This document shows, piece after piece, positions 22,604-34,328 of a stretch of 64,000 nt of DNA. The DNA is taken from contig QAOA01004005.1 in NCBI GenBank assembly GCA_003255065.1, forward strand, positions 544,958-608,957. The letters are read 5' to 3'. A program made the position numbers and the translations under genes. The notes under the pieces are model-generated. The model made no database searches. It was given only the letters and a program-made list of their open reading frames with translations, and was not told where the DNA came from. Source of the stretch: Cercis canadensis. Taxonomy: Eukaryota; Streptophyta; Magnoliopsida; Fabales; Fabaceae. Within the stretch, counting starts at the first letter, position 1. Every line of letters begins with the position of its first letter.

Positions 22604-25600
22604 TGCAAGTTAGAGATAGAACTCTTAAGGAATTGGCTACCCCTGATGTTGTTTATCAACCTTTAGGGATCTAATATCCTAAAATTGATACTGCTTTTGA
22701 ATTGAAATCTGGATTGATACACTTACTGCCAAAGTTCCATGCTCTTGCAGGTGAAGATCCTCATAAACATCTAAAGGAATTCCATGTGGTTTGTTCCACA
22801 ATGAGGCCACAAGGAATCTCTGAAGAGCAGATCAAGTTGAGAGCATTCCCTTTCTCCCTTGCTGATGCAGTTAAAGATTGGCTCTTTTACTTATCACAAG
22901 GTTTGGTCAGAAATTGGAGTGACATGAAGAAGTGTTTCCCTGCATCCAGAACTGTTGCAATTCACAAAGACATTTGTGGCATATGGCAACTGCCAGGGGA
23001 GACACTACATGAATATTGAGAGAGGTTTACCAAGTTGTGCTCAAGCTATCTTCACCATCAAATAAGTGATCAGCTTTTGATACAATATTTCTTTAAAGGC
23101 TTGTCACCTTCGGACAGGAGTAACATTGATTCTGCTAGTGGAGGAGCATTAGTGGATAAAACACCAGCTGCTGCCAGAGCTTTGATTTCCAATATGGCTG
23201 AAAATTCCCAGCAGTTTGGTGTTAGGATGATTCCTTCCACTATGGGAGTCAATGAAGTTTGTGTATCACTGGCTGACCAACAAAGAATGGAGCACAAACT
23301 TGATGAATTGACCTCCTTGGTCAGGCAGTTGGCAGTGGGGCAACAAGTATCTACACCTCAACTTGCAACCTTGTGTGGCATTTGTGCTTGTCCATCTCAT
23401 CCCACAGATGCATGCCCTACACTTCAAGATAGTGATTCTGGATTTCAGGATCCCTCTGTAGCTGCAGCAGGTGTTTTTCCTAGTAGACCCCAATACCAAC
23501 CACAACAGCAGCCTAGATATGATCCATACTCCAACACTTATAACCCTGGTTGGAGAGATCATCCAAATTTCAGATATGGCAATGCTGCAGCCCCTCAAAA
23601 GCAGTCCTCCCAACAACAACAGCAGCAGCAGCAGTAGAGCAACTGATAATCTAGAACCAACCATGGCTGAAAATAGAGCTCCTGTTGTTATTCCTATTGC
23701 TGACCCTGTTGATGATACTAATAGAGCTGATAATGCTAATAGGGCTGGAAATAATAATAATAATAACATGCAAGCTAGAGATAGAACTCTTAAGGAATTG
23801 GCTACCCCTGATGTTGTTTATCAACCTTTAGGGATCCAATATCCTAAAATTGATACTGCTTTTGAATTGAAATCTGGATTGATACACTTGCTGCCAAAGT
23901 TTCATGCTCTTGCAGGTGAAAATCCTCATAAACATCTAAAGGAATTCCATGTGGTTTGTTCCACAATGAGGCCACAAGGAATCTCTGAAGAGCAGATCAA
24001 GTTGAGAGCATTCTCTTTCTCCCTTGCTGATGCAGCTAAAGATTGGCTCTTTTACTTATCACAAGGTTTGATCAGAAATTGAAGTGGCATGAAGAAGCTG
24101 TTCCTGACAAAGTTTTTCCCTGCATCCAGAACTGCTGCAATTCACAAAGACATTTGTGGCATATGGCAACTGCCAGAGGAGACACTGCATGAATATTGGG
24201 AGAGGTTTACCAAGTTGTGCTCAAGCTGTCTTCACCATCAAATAAGTGATAAGCTTTTGATACAATATTTCTATAAGGGCTTGTCACCTTCGGACAGGAG
24301 TAACATTGATTCTGCTAGTGGAGGAGCATTAGTGGATAAAACACCAGCTACTGCCAGAGCTTTGATTTCCAATCTGGCTGAAAATTCCCAGCAGTTTGGT
24401 GTTATGATGATTCCTTCCACTAGGGGAGTCAATGAAGTTTGTGTATCACTGGCTGACCAACAAAGAATGGAGCACAAACTTGATGAATTGACCTCCTTGG
24501 TCAGGCAGTTGGCAGTGGGGCAACAAGTATCTACACCTCAACCGGCAACCTTGTGTGGCATTTGTGCTTGTCCATCTCATCCCACAGATGCATGCCCTAC
24601 ACTTCAAGATAGTGATTCTGGATTTTAGGATCCCTCTGCAGCTGCAGCAGGTATTTTTCCTAGTAGACCCCAATACCAACCACAACAGTAGCCTAGATAT
24701 GATCCATACTCCAACACTTATAACCCTGGTTGGAGAGATCATCCAAATTTCAGATATGGCAATGCTGCAGCCCCACAAAAGCAGTCCTCCCAACAACAAC
24801 AGCAGCAGCAGCAATAGAGCAACTGATAATCTAGAACCAACCATGGCTGAAAATAGAGCTCCTGTTGTTATTCCTATTGTTGACCCTGTTGATGATACTA
24901 ATAGAGCTGATAATGCTAATAGGGCTGGAAATAATAATAATAATAACATGCAAGCTAGAGATAGAACTCTTAAGGAATTGGCTACCCCTGATGTTGTTTA
25001 TCAACCTTTAGGGATCCAATATCCTAAAATTGATACTGCTTTTGAATTGAAATCTGGATTGATACACTTGCTGCCAAAGTTTCATGCTCTTGCAGGTGAA
25101 AATCCTCATAAACATCTAAAGGAATTCCATGTGGTTTGTTCCACAATGAGGCCACAAGGAATCTCTGAAGAGCAGATCAAGTTGAGAGCATTCTCTTTCT
25201 CCCTTGCTGATGCAGATAAAGATTGGCTCTTTTACTTATCACAAGGTTTGATCAGAAATTGAAGTGGCATGAAGAAGCTGTTCCTGACAAAGTTTTTCCC
25301 TGCATCCAGAACTGCTGCAATTCACAAAGACATTTGTGGCATATGGCAACTGCCAGAGGAGACACTGCATGAATATTGGCATATGGCAACCGGCAACCTT
25401 GTGTGGCATTTGTGCTTGTCCATCTCATCCCACAGATGCATGCCCTACACTTCAAGATAGTGATTCTGGATTTTAGGATCCCTCTGCAGCTGCAGCAGGT
25501 ATTTTTCCTAGTAGACCCCAATACCAACCACAACAGTAGCCTAGATATGATCCATACTCCAACACTTATAACCCTTGTTGGAGAGATCATCCAAATTTCA

Positions 25601-26916
25601 GATATGGCAATGCTGCAGCCCCACAAAAGTAGCAACAGCAGTAGTATAGGCAACCATTCAGACAACAGAGCCAATTTCAACCATCTAGGCAGAGCCAGTT
25701 TCAACAAAGTAGGCCACCATTCCAGCAGCAACCAGCCGGCCCGTCAACATCCAAACCTGAGCCTTCATTGGAAGATTTAGCGAAGCAGATGGCCATAAGC
25801 AACCTCTAGTTCCAGCAGAGGGCAGAGTCCACCATGGAGAATCTGGAAACTCAAATTGGGCAATTGGCATCATCAGTGAGTCAGTTGCAGTCCAAGGGTT
25901 TTGGCAAACTTCCTTCATAGACAATTCCAAATCTAAATGGGAGTAATGTGAGTGCTATCACACTGAGGTCTGGAAAATCCTTGCAAGTCCCAGCCGAGAC
26001 TCAACCTGCAAGCTAGTCCCAACCGGCAGAGAAAGCAGTTCCTGAGCCAATCACCCTTGCACCTGAGAGCAAGATGCCTGCAGTAGCCCCTCCCTTTCCA
26101 CAGAGAGCTACTCTGTCCAAGAAGACAGATGAGGCTGAGAAGGATAAGGAGCTTCTGGAGACTTTCAGGAAAGTGGAAGTTAACATTCCATTGCTGGATG
26201 CTATCAAGCAGATTCCTAAATATGCCAAATTTCTCAAGGAATTATGCACCTAAAGGAGGCGACTGAAGGGCAATGAGCGAATTAGCATAAGTCAAAACGT
26301 TTCAACCCTTATTCAGCCTCTGCCCCAGAAATGCAAGGATCCAGGAACTTTCACAATTCCATGTGTTATAGGCAATTCCAAGTTTGAGCATGCCATGCTA
26401 GATCTAGGTGCTTCTATAAATGTCATGCCTATGTTTGTTTTTAGTTCCCTCGGGCTTGGACCCTTGAGTGCCACAGGAGTTGTGATTCAGTTAGCAAACA
26501 GGAGCAGTGCATATCCCACTGGATTAATTGAAGATGTGTTGGTCAGAGTTGATGAGCTGATCTTCCCTACTGATTTCTACATTCTGGAGATGGAGGGATA
26601 GTCACAATCTAGCAAGGCTCCACTCATTCTGGGCAGACGATTCCTCAAGACTGCATGGACCAAGATTGATGTGTATGCGGGAACTCTATCCATGGAGTTT
26701 GGAGATTCTGTTGTGCAGTTCAATATTTTTAATACTATGAAGCATCCCATGGATGAGCATTCTGTTTTTCACATTGATGTGATTGATGATTTGGTTGAGG
26801 ATGTCTACCGTCATTTGTGTGCTGATTTACTTGATTTGGCTAGTTTTGATGATTCTATTTAGTGCCAATCTTGTACTGATTGTAACGGTGGTTCTGACTG
26901 TGCTATTTGTGCTGAG
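22378..26916 (+). pseudogene. B1 gag and protease remnant
   Basis: It starts MTRFSPFELLEVDPK, matching the start of A1 Gag, and continues through the capsid-like domain ([11 protein letters not shown]), a CX2CX4HX4C knuckle (LCGICACPSHPTDACP) and Q-rich spacer, repeated by tandem duplication. It then runs through the linker to a protease with DLGAS near 26400-26414. An (AAT)n tract near 22573-22601 codes for a poly-Asn run. Many in-frame stops occur, such as TAA at 22673 (CAA in the copies), TGA at 23017 (TGG), and TAG where the A copies or duplicates have CAG. A cysteine cluster (26863-26910) follows the protease. The solo LTR at 26917 interrupts the gene. Confidence 0.9.
22459..25637 (+). 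repeat. Tandem duplication of the B1 gag segment (3 copies, about 1.18 kb)
   Basis: The motif AGAGCAACTGATAATCTAGAA opens each copy at 22459, 23636 and 24816, giving periods of 1177 and 1180 bp. The second and third copies start right after a CAA/CAG run (near 23611-23634 and 24791-24814). The third copy has an internal deletion of several hundred bases at about 25380, where GAATATTGG is joined to CATATGGCAACCGGCAAC. Copies 2 and 3 share stop codons (for example TGA near 24080 and 25260), so they arose by a later duplication than the first. Confidence 0.88.
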
Positions 26917-28345
26917 TAATGAGCTGCCAAGGCTCCTCAAATTAGTGAAAGTTTAAGGTCGGTTTACCTAAGCTACTTGTAGCATAAGGCAGCCCTAAGT
27001 CGAACCAAAGGATTATTCTGAGTAGTGAATCATATTAAGAAACATATAAACAGGGGGGTTTGTTTTGTTCAAGTGTTTAGCAAAAATTAATTGTAAGTAG
27101 TAAACTTTAGGGAAAACAACCAATCCAAGTCCAACTGATTCTGATTTTAATCCATCATTGATTTTAAGTAATCCATTCAATTATTAACCTTGTTCTTGGC
27201 CTTAGAAAACATCAAGAAGCCTCTCAGTCCTCTATGGATATCCACTTGTTAAACAACCAAAATTCGGGTAAACTAAGATTAGATGAATTAAGCACTCATT
27301 CACATCCAGTTTTACCTAAGTCCATGATCCAGCCAAGGTAATTAATCCGTCCAAAAGCTTAGAAACATTAATTAACCTTTAAGTTCCTCTTTTATCAAAT
27401 GCAATTAAGCAATCACACATGAAGATCCAAATTCGAATTTAACAATTCAAACAGAATAGTTCGGAGGAAGTAAAGAAGTAGATTAATCATTGAATGAATA
27501 GCAATTAAAGCATAATCTCAGAATCAATAATCAGAACAGCCAAAACCTGGATTGATTTGATGATTTAGCCCTCCATGAACAAGAGAAGCCAAGTTCTTAC
27601 AAAATATCTCGAGAGAAAACTTAAAGACTAAGGAAACTTGAAAAGCTGTCTAAAATATCCTAAGTGTCTAAATATGAATTTCGGCTACCCCTTTCTGAAC
27701 ATATATACCTCCAACAATACATGCACACCCAAACTGCCCTTAGGGCACACTTATTCCCATGGGCCTTAGCTTTCATTGAGCTTTGGTTTGGGCTCATTTG
27801 GACTTGTCATGAGGAAGTTAGGCCCATTTAAGTGCCAACAGGTTTCTGGAAACATCATCCAACTTCCACAGCAAATTAGACCATCTAAAATATAAAATCT
27901 GGTGAACCTGTCTTCATAACAATTGACTCTCTGTCTGTTATATTTCCAATGGGATCAGTTTCAAGTCCATACGACACCTAAATCTCAAGTTAGGGTCCAA
28001 ACACTGCATGCGGGTCAGGATCCTGTGACAGCATCTCTTCTCTGGCTTCCAGGCTGCATATGACCTTCTGGACGTCCGAATTGGCTTTGGAGGCCTGAAT
28101 GAAAGTTGTAGATAATTCTCTCAGATTTCCTACAAGGTATGACTCGAAATTTTTAGACATCCAGAACTAAAGATATGCATGAAACACAGAGACAGCATAA
28201 AATGCCCAGTATTGCTAAAAAATGCAATTAGGCTCAAATGGATCCAAACTCATAAAATGAGGCACAAGTCTACTCAATTAAGGCCAAAAGAGGTTTAAAA
28301 GACTAAATATAAGGGATAACTACTGTATAATAAGTGTGTTCATCA
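26917..28345 (-). repeat. Solo LTR of family B inside B1
   Basis: It is a full-length LTR-B (1429 bp) in minus orientation. Plus-strand ends are TAATGAGCTGCC (start G changed to A) and GTTCATCA. TGAG flanks it on both sides (26913-26916 and 28346-28349), a 4-bp match to the usual 5-bp duplication. No internal region is present, so it is a solo LTR left by LTR-LTR recombination. It splits B1 between the protease and RT parts. Confidence 0.88.
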
Positions 28346-31300
28346 TGAGATCTCCACCTTCTTACATGATGATGACTCTGGTTCCCCAGAGCTGGCAGTA
28401 GCTACTGTTCATGAGGAGATTCAGTCTGCAGTGATTGACATTCAGCCACCTAGATTACTGCCCTCTACAGTGCAGCCACCCAAGCTAGAGCTGAAGCCTC
28501 TGCCTAAGCATCTGAAGTATGCGTATTTGGCATCTGCAAAGTAGCTTCTTGCAATTGTGCCTAACAATTTACTTCTTAAGCAAGACGAAATATTGCTACG
28601 GATTCTGCGACAGCACAAGCAAGCTATTGGCTGGACATTAGCAGATATTGCTGGCATTAGTCCGTCTACATGCATGCATCGCATATTACTTGAAGATGGC
28701 GCTAAACCAGTGAGGCAACCCCAAAGGTGATTAAACCCTCTCATTCTGGACGTGGTAAAGAAGGAGGCGACTAAGCTTCTGCAAGCTGGCATCATTTATC
28801 CTATATCTGATAGCACTTGGGTGAGCCCAGTGCAGGTCGTCCCGAAGAAATTCGGGGTTACAGTGGTGGCCAACCAGAACAACGAGCTGCTACCTACTCG
28901 AGTGCAGAACAGCCGGCGGGTCTGCATCGATTACAGGAGGGTAAATCAAGCCACCAAGAAGGATCATTACCCTCTGCCATTCATCGATCAAATGCTAGAG
29001 CGGTTAGTTGAGAAATCGCATTACTGCTTCCTGAATGGCTACACTGGCTACTTCTAGATTCATATTGCACCAGAAGATCAAGAGAATACCACTTTTACAT
29101 GTCCTTTTGGCACGTTTGCTTACCGGCGGATGCCTTTCGACCTTTGCAATGCCCCTGGTACCTTCTAGCGGTGCATGATGAGTATATTCTCTGATTTTTT
29201 AGAGGAGTGTATGGAGGTGTTTATGGACGATTTTACTGTCTATGGTTCTTCTTTTGATGCATGTCTAAATAGCCTGGCTGGAGTGCTGCATCGCTGCATT
29301 GAAACTAACCTTGTTTTAAATTTTGAAAAATGTCATTTCATGGTAGAGCAGGGTATAGTTTTAGGCCATGTAGTATCTAGGAAGGGAGTTGAGGTAGATC
29401 CTGCTAAAATTGATGTCATTACTACTTTATCTTACCCTACATGCGTGCGGGAAGTTGGGTCATTTCTTGGACATGCAGGTTTCTACGGGCGCTTTATCAG
29501 AGACTTCAGCAAGATAGCTATCCCGTTGTCCACCCTTCTGTAGAAAGATGTGGAGTTTCTGTTTGATCAGAAGTGCAATGAAGCTTTCAACCGCCTAAAG
29601 CTAGCTCTCACCAGTACCCCTGTCATTTAGTCACCTGATTGGACACTCCTGTTCGAGCTGATGTGCGACGCTTCTAACTATGCCTTGGGAGCTATCTTGG
29701 CATAGAGAGTGGTCAAAGTTTCCCATGTGGTTTACTATGCTTTAAGAACTCTAAATGTTGCTCAAGCAAACTACACAACCACCGAAAAAGAACTTTTATC
29801 TATTGTTTTTGCATTAGATAAGTTCAGGTCTTATTTGATAGATTCTAAGGTTGTGGTATTTTCAGATCATACAGCGCTAAAGTATCTTTTGAAGAAATTG
29901 GATGCCAAGCCATGACTGATTAGGTGGATGTTGCTGCTCCAAGAGTTGGATGTGGAGATCCGAGACAAAAGTGGAGCAGAGAACCTGGTTACTGACCACT
30001 TGAGCCGCATCGAGCGAGATCCTGATCCACTGCCTATTCAGGATTCCTTTCCTGATGAGCAGCTGTTAGGGCTGCATGGTGAGTTTTCATGGTATGTAGA
30101 TCTTGTGAATTATCTAGCTGCCCATGCTTTGCCCTCACACCTCACACGTGCACAAATAGACAAGTTAAAGAGTGAGGCGAAATATTATGTGTGGGATGAT
30201 CCCTATCTCTGGAAATTTTGTAGTGATCAAATAATTAGGAGATGTGTGCCTGATAATGAGTTTCAGTCTGTTCTTAGCTTTTGCCATACCTTTGCATGTG
30301 GTGGACATTTTGGTCCTCAACGTACGGCTAGGAAAGTCTTAGACTCTGGATTGTATTGGGTCACTTTATTTAGGGATGCACACATATTTTGTAAATCTTG
30401 TGAACAATGTCAGAGAAGCGGTAATATTTCCCATAGGCATGAGATGCCCCAGCAGCCTTTGCTATTTTGTGAGATTTTTTATGTCTGGGGTATTGACTTT
30501 ATGGGGCCTTTTCCTGTTTCTTTCAGTTTTGTTTACATCTTACTTGCTGTTGATTATGTGTCTAAGTGGGTGGAGGCAAAAGCCACTCATACTGATGATT
30601 CTAAAGTTGTTGTGGATTTTGTTAGATCAAACATTTTCTACAGATTTGGCATTCCTAGGGCCATCATCAGTGATCAGGGTTCCTATTTCTACAACTGGAG
30701 CATGGCAGCTTTAATGAAGAAATATGGAGTCATGCATAAGGTTTCTACCCCTTACCACCCTCAGACCAATGGGCAAGCTGAAGTCTCCAACAGGGAAATA
30801 AAGCGTATCTTGGAGAAGACTATCCAACCTAATCGGAAGGACTGGAGTTTGCGACTTGAGGATGCTTTGTGGGCATACAGGACTGCGTTCAAGACACCTA
30901 TTGGGATGTCTCCCTACTGGATAGTTTTTGGCAAAGCATGCCACCTTCCAGTGGAGCTTGAGCACAAGGCTTATTGGGCGGTCAAGCAGTGCAACCTTGA
31001 TTTGAGCCAAGCTAGATCCCAGAGAAAGCTTCACCTCCAAGAGCTTGAGGAGCTTCGTTTGGATGCTTATGAGAGCTCCCGCATCTACAAGGAAAAGACC
31101 AAGAGGTTTCATGATAACATAGTGCTACGGAAGGAGTTCTCTACTGGCCAGAAAGTTCTCCTGTATAACTCCTGCCTAAAGCTCATGCCCAACAAGCTCC
31201 ACTCTCGGTGGCTTGGTCCGTTTGTTGTCACCAAGGTTTTTCCTTATGGTGCCATCGAGATAGCGAGTGAGTCCACTAGCAAGGTTTTCAAGGTGAATGG

Positions 31301-31376
31301 GCATCACCTTAAGCCATTCTATGAGGGCGCTCAAGAGGACATCGTGGAGGAGGTCCACTTGCAAGATGCCATCTAA
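28346..31376 (+). pseudogene. B1 pol remnant: RT, RNase H, integrase
   Basis: Collinear with A1 residues from about 820 to 1822. RT lies at roughly 28750-29560 ([11 protein letters not shown] intact; MPFG changed to MPFD near 29136). RNase H lies at about 29640-30010. The integrase (about 30270-31376) is in a long open stretch of 482 codons with the HHCC finger, D-D-E residues and a GPF motif. Stops include TAG at 28542, 29055, 29166, 29541, 29628 and 29703, and TGA at 28728 and 29913. Each equals CAG or CGA in A1. The gene ends at 31376. Confidence 0.93.
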
Positions 31377-32898
31377 CTCCCCTGATAAGGATGTTTCTTC
31401 TCTCTCTTTTATTTTACTTGTCCTTATGTGACTGCTTGCTATTAATTGTCATATGTTGCTACTTTTTGAAGTTTTTCCATTGAGGACAATGTAAAATTTA
31501 AGTGTGGGGGAGGGATTTCTGTGTAGTTTAGTTGATTAGTTTTTTGTTTGCTGTTTAGTTGATTAGTTTTCTGTTTACTTTACTATTTCTGTTAATTTTC
31601 TATTTCTGTTTTAATCTTCTGTTTTGTGTCACTTTGCTGTTTTCTGTTTGATGTTCTTGCTGTTTTTTCTATTTTTGTTGTCATTTTTCTGTTTTAATTA
31701 CCTTCCAATGATGTTGTAGAATTTGTAAACCTGTAAGTTTAAAGTAATTACATTTCAAGGTTCATAGTATGATTGAATAACTTGTTTTCCATCCTTAATT
31801 TCACATGCTTAGTTTTAGATGTTGGATTGGTGATTAAGTTTGATAGATACATGCCTTGTGAGTTTTGAGCCCTTTGATGAATGGATTTAGCATTTGGTGC
31901 CATTCTTTTCCTTCTTGTGTGATTTTCACTCATGGAATTTGTTCACTCTAGAACTTGCTTGATTCTTTTTGAGGCTACATTTTCATTTGCATACATGAAC
32001 ATGATTAAGGCATTCTTTCTTGATTTAGCTACTTTGCCAAATTGCCAACCTTGTATTATTTTCCTTTGATTACCCCCATTGAGCCTATTTGCCTATCTTT
32101 GATCTTAGCTCATTATATGCCTATGTCAAAACATGATTGAGAGCATTGGTTCATTGTCTTGGAGGAGCTCTTATGCTTGTGAGTAATTAATAATGCAAGT
32201 GTGAAGGTTGTGAAATTTATAGTGCAATGTGCAAAGTGAGATGTGAAAGAAAGAAAGAAAGAAAGAAAAAAAGAGCCAATTGGTTCATTAAAAAAAAAAT
32301 CAGAATTGTGAAAAAGGAAAAGAAAAAGAAAAGGAAGGAGAATATGCTTTACACACTTGGAATTTAATGCTTGTCATTTGAGTTCCTCTCCAATGTTCTT
32401 TTATTCTCTTTGGGTTTTTACCTTGTGATATCCATTTTGATTCATTCCTTTACCTTGGCCTTATTACAACCTTAAATAAAGTCCTCTTGATTTATGTGTG
32501 CATTTGTTTGAGTAGTAGAGAAGTAGAAGATAAGCAAGCTTATGGTAGTGCATTTCTTCATGAGTTTGATTGAGTGAAGTACCTAATTTTCTAAACACTT
32601 GAGGGATTGAGAGTATATCTTGTGAGGATCGATCATTCTTGACTCATGTTTTTCAATTGAAGTTACCTTAATTGTTGATTTTGGATGAGAAGAAATTTTA
32701 TTTCATGAATGCTGTGACTTCCTTGAATTTTTAATTGCTCATCTTACTTGTGGTATGAACTTCTGCATATCTTAAATATCATTGGGAGGTGATTCTTTAG
32801 TTTTTTTTTAAATTTGTTTTTGTTTCCTTGTTCTTTCTTTTCTTAGTTTTGGAATTCTATTTTGCTCGAGACGTGCAAAAGCTAAGTGTGGTGTAATT
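31377..32898 (+). other. B1 3' non-coding region with two polypurine tracts
   Basis: The inner PPT GTGTGGGGGAGGG is at 31502-31514 after TTGAGGACAATG. The outer tract CTAAGTGTGGTGTAATT abuts the 3' LTR and is weakened by a T within the G run. A GAAA microsatellite lies near 32245-32270. There is no env-like frame in 1.5 kb. Confidence 0.75.
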
Positions 32899-34328
32899 TG
32901 ATGAACACACTTTTTATACAGTAGTTAACCCTCATATTTAGATTCTTAAATCTCTTTTGGTCCTATTTGATTGGGCTTGGGCCTCATTTCATGACTTCGG
33001 ATCCAATTGTGCCTTAGTACATTTTTCAGCAATACTGAGCATTTTATGCTGTCTCTGTGTTTCAAGCATATCTTTAGTTCTGTATGTCTAAAAATTTTGA
33101 GTCATACCTTGTAGGAAAGCTAAGCGAATTATCTACAACTTTCATTCAGGGCTCCAAAGCCAATTCAGAAGTCCAGAAGGTCATATGCAGCCTGAAATCC
33201 AGAGAGGAGATGCTGTCGCAGGATCCTGACCCGCATGCAGTGTTTGGACCATAACTTGAGATTTAGGTGTCGTATGGACTTGAAACAGGTCCCATTGGAA
33301 ATCTAATAGACAGAGCTTAAATTTTTATGCAGACCAGTTCACCAGATTGTATATGTTAAATGGTCTTATTTGCTGTCGAAGTTGGCTGATGGTCCCAGAA
33401 ACCTGTTGGCACTTAAATGGGCCTAACTTCTTCTTGACAAGTCCAAATGAGCCCAAACCAAAGCCCAATGAAAGCAAAGGCCCACGGGAATAAGTGTGTC
33501 CTAAGGGTAATTTGGGTGTGCATGTATTTTTGGAGGTCTATATGTTCAGAAAGGGGCAGCCGAAATTCATATAAGGCATTAGGATATTTTAGACAGCTTT
33601 TCAAGTTTCCTTAGCCTTTAAGTTTTATCTCTAGATATTTTGTAAGAACTTGGCTTCTCTTGTTCATGGAGGGCTAAATCATCAAATCAATTCAGGTTTT
33701 GGCTATTCTGATCATTGATTCTAAGATTATGCTTTAATTGTTATTCATTCAATGATTAATCTACTTTTTTGCTTCCTCTGAACTATTCTGTTTGAATTGT
33801 TTAAATTCGAATTTGGATCTTCATGTGTTGATTGCTTAATTGCATGTGATAAAAGAGGAACTTAAAGGTTAATTAATGTTTCTAAGCTTTTGGACGGATT
33901 AATTACCTTGGCTGGATCATGGACTTAGGTAAAACTGGATTTGAATGAGTGCTTAATTCATCTAATCTTAGTTGACCCGAATTCTGGTTGCTTAACCAGT
34001 GGATATCCATAGAGGAATGAGAGGCTTCTTGATGTTTTCTAAGGCCAAGAACAAGGTTAATAATTGAATGGATTCATTGGAAATCAAGGATGGATTAAAA
34101 TCAGAATCAATTGGACTTGGATTGGTTGTTTTCCCTAAAGTTTACCACTTATAATTAATTTATGTTAATCACTAAAACAAACAAAACCACCCTGTTTATA
34201 TATTTCTTAATATGATTCACTACTCAGAATAATCCTTTGGTTCCACTTAGGGCTGCCTTATGCTACAGGTAGCTTAGGTAAACCAACCTTAAACTTTCAC
34301 TAATTTGAGGAGCCTCGGCAGCTCATCA
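32899..34328 (+). repeat. 3' LTR of B1 (1430 bp)
   Basis: It runs from TGATGAACACAC to AGCTCATCA and is followed by the target copy GTACG (34329-34333). It differs from the 5' LTR by many scattered substitutions and small indels. Confidence 0.93.

Larger units (their letters stand above)
20268..34328 (+). mobile_element. Athila-lineage element B1 (family B), complete but decayed
   Basis: This plus-strand element has two full LTRs (20268-21693 and 32899-34328), a tRNA-Asp PBS, gag-pol remnants (22378-31376), a long 3' non-coding region and a PPT. A 5-bp target duplication GTACG flanks it at 20263-20267 and 34329-34333, inside the integrase region of A2. It is 14.06 kb long because it holds a solo LTR-B (26917-28345) and a gag tandem duplication. 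Its two LTRs differ at many positions and the coding region has many stops, so it is old. Its orientation is opposite to its host A2. Confidence 0.95.
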
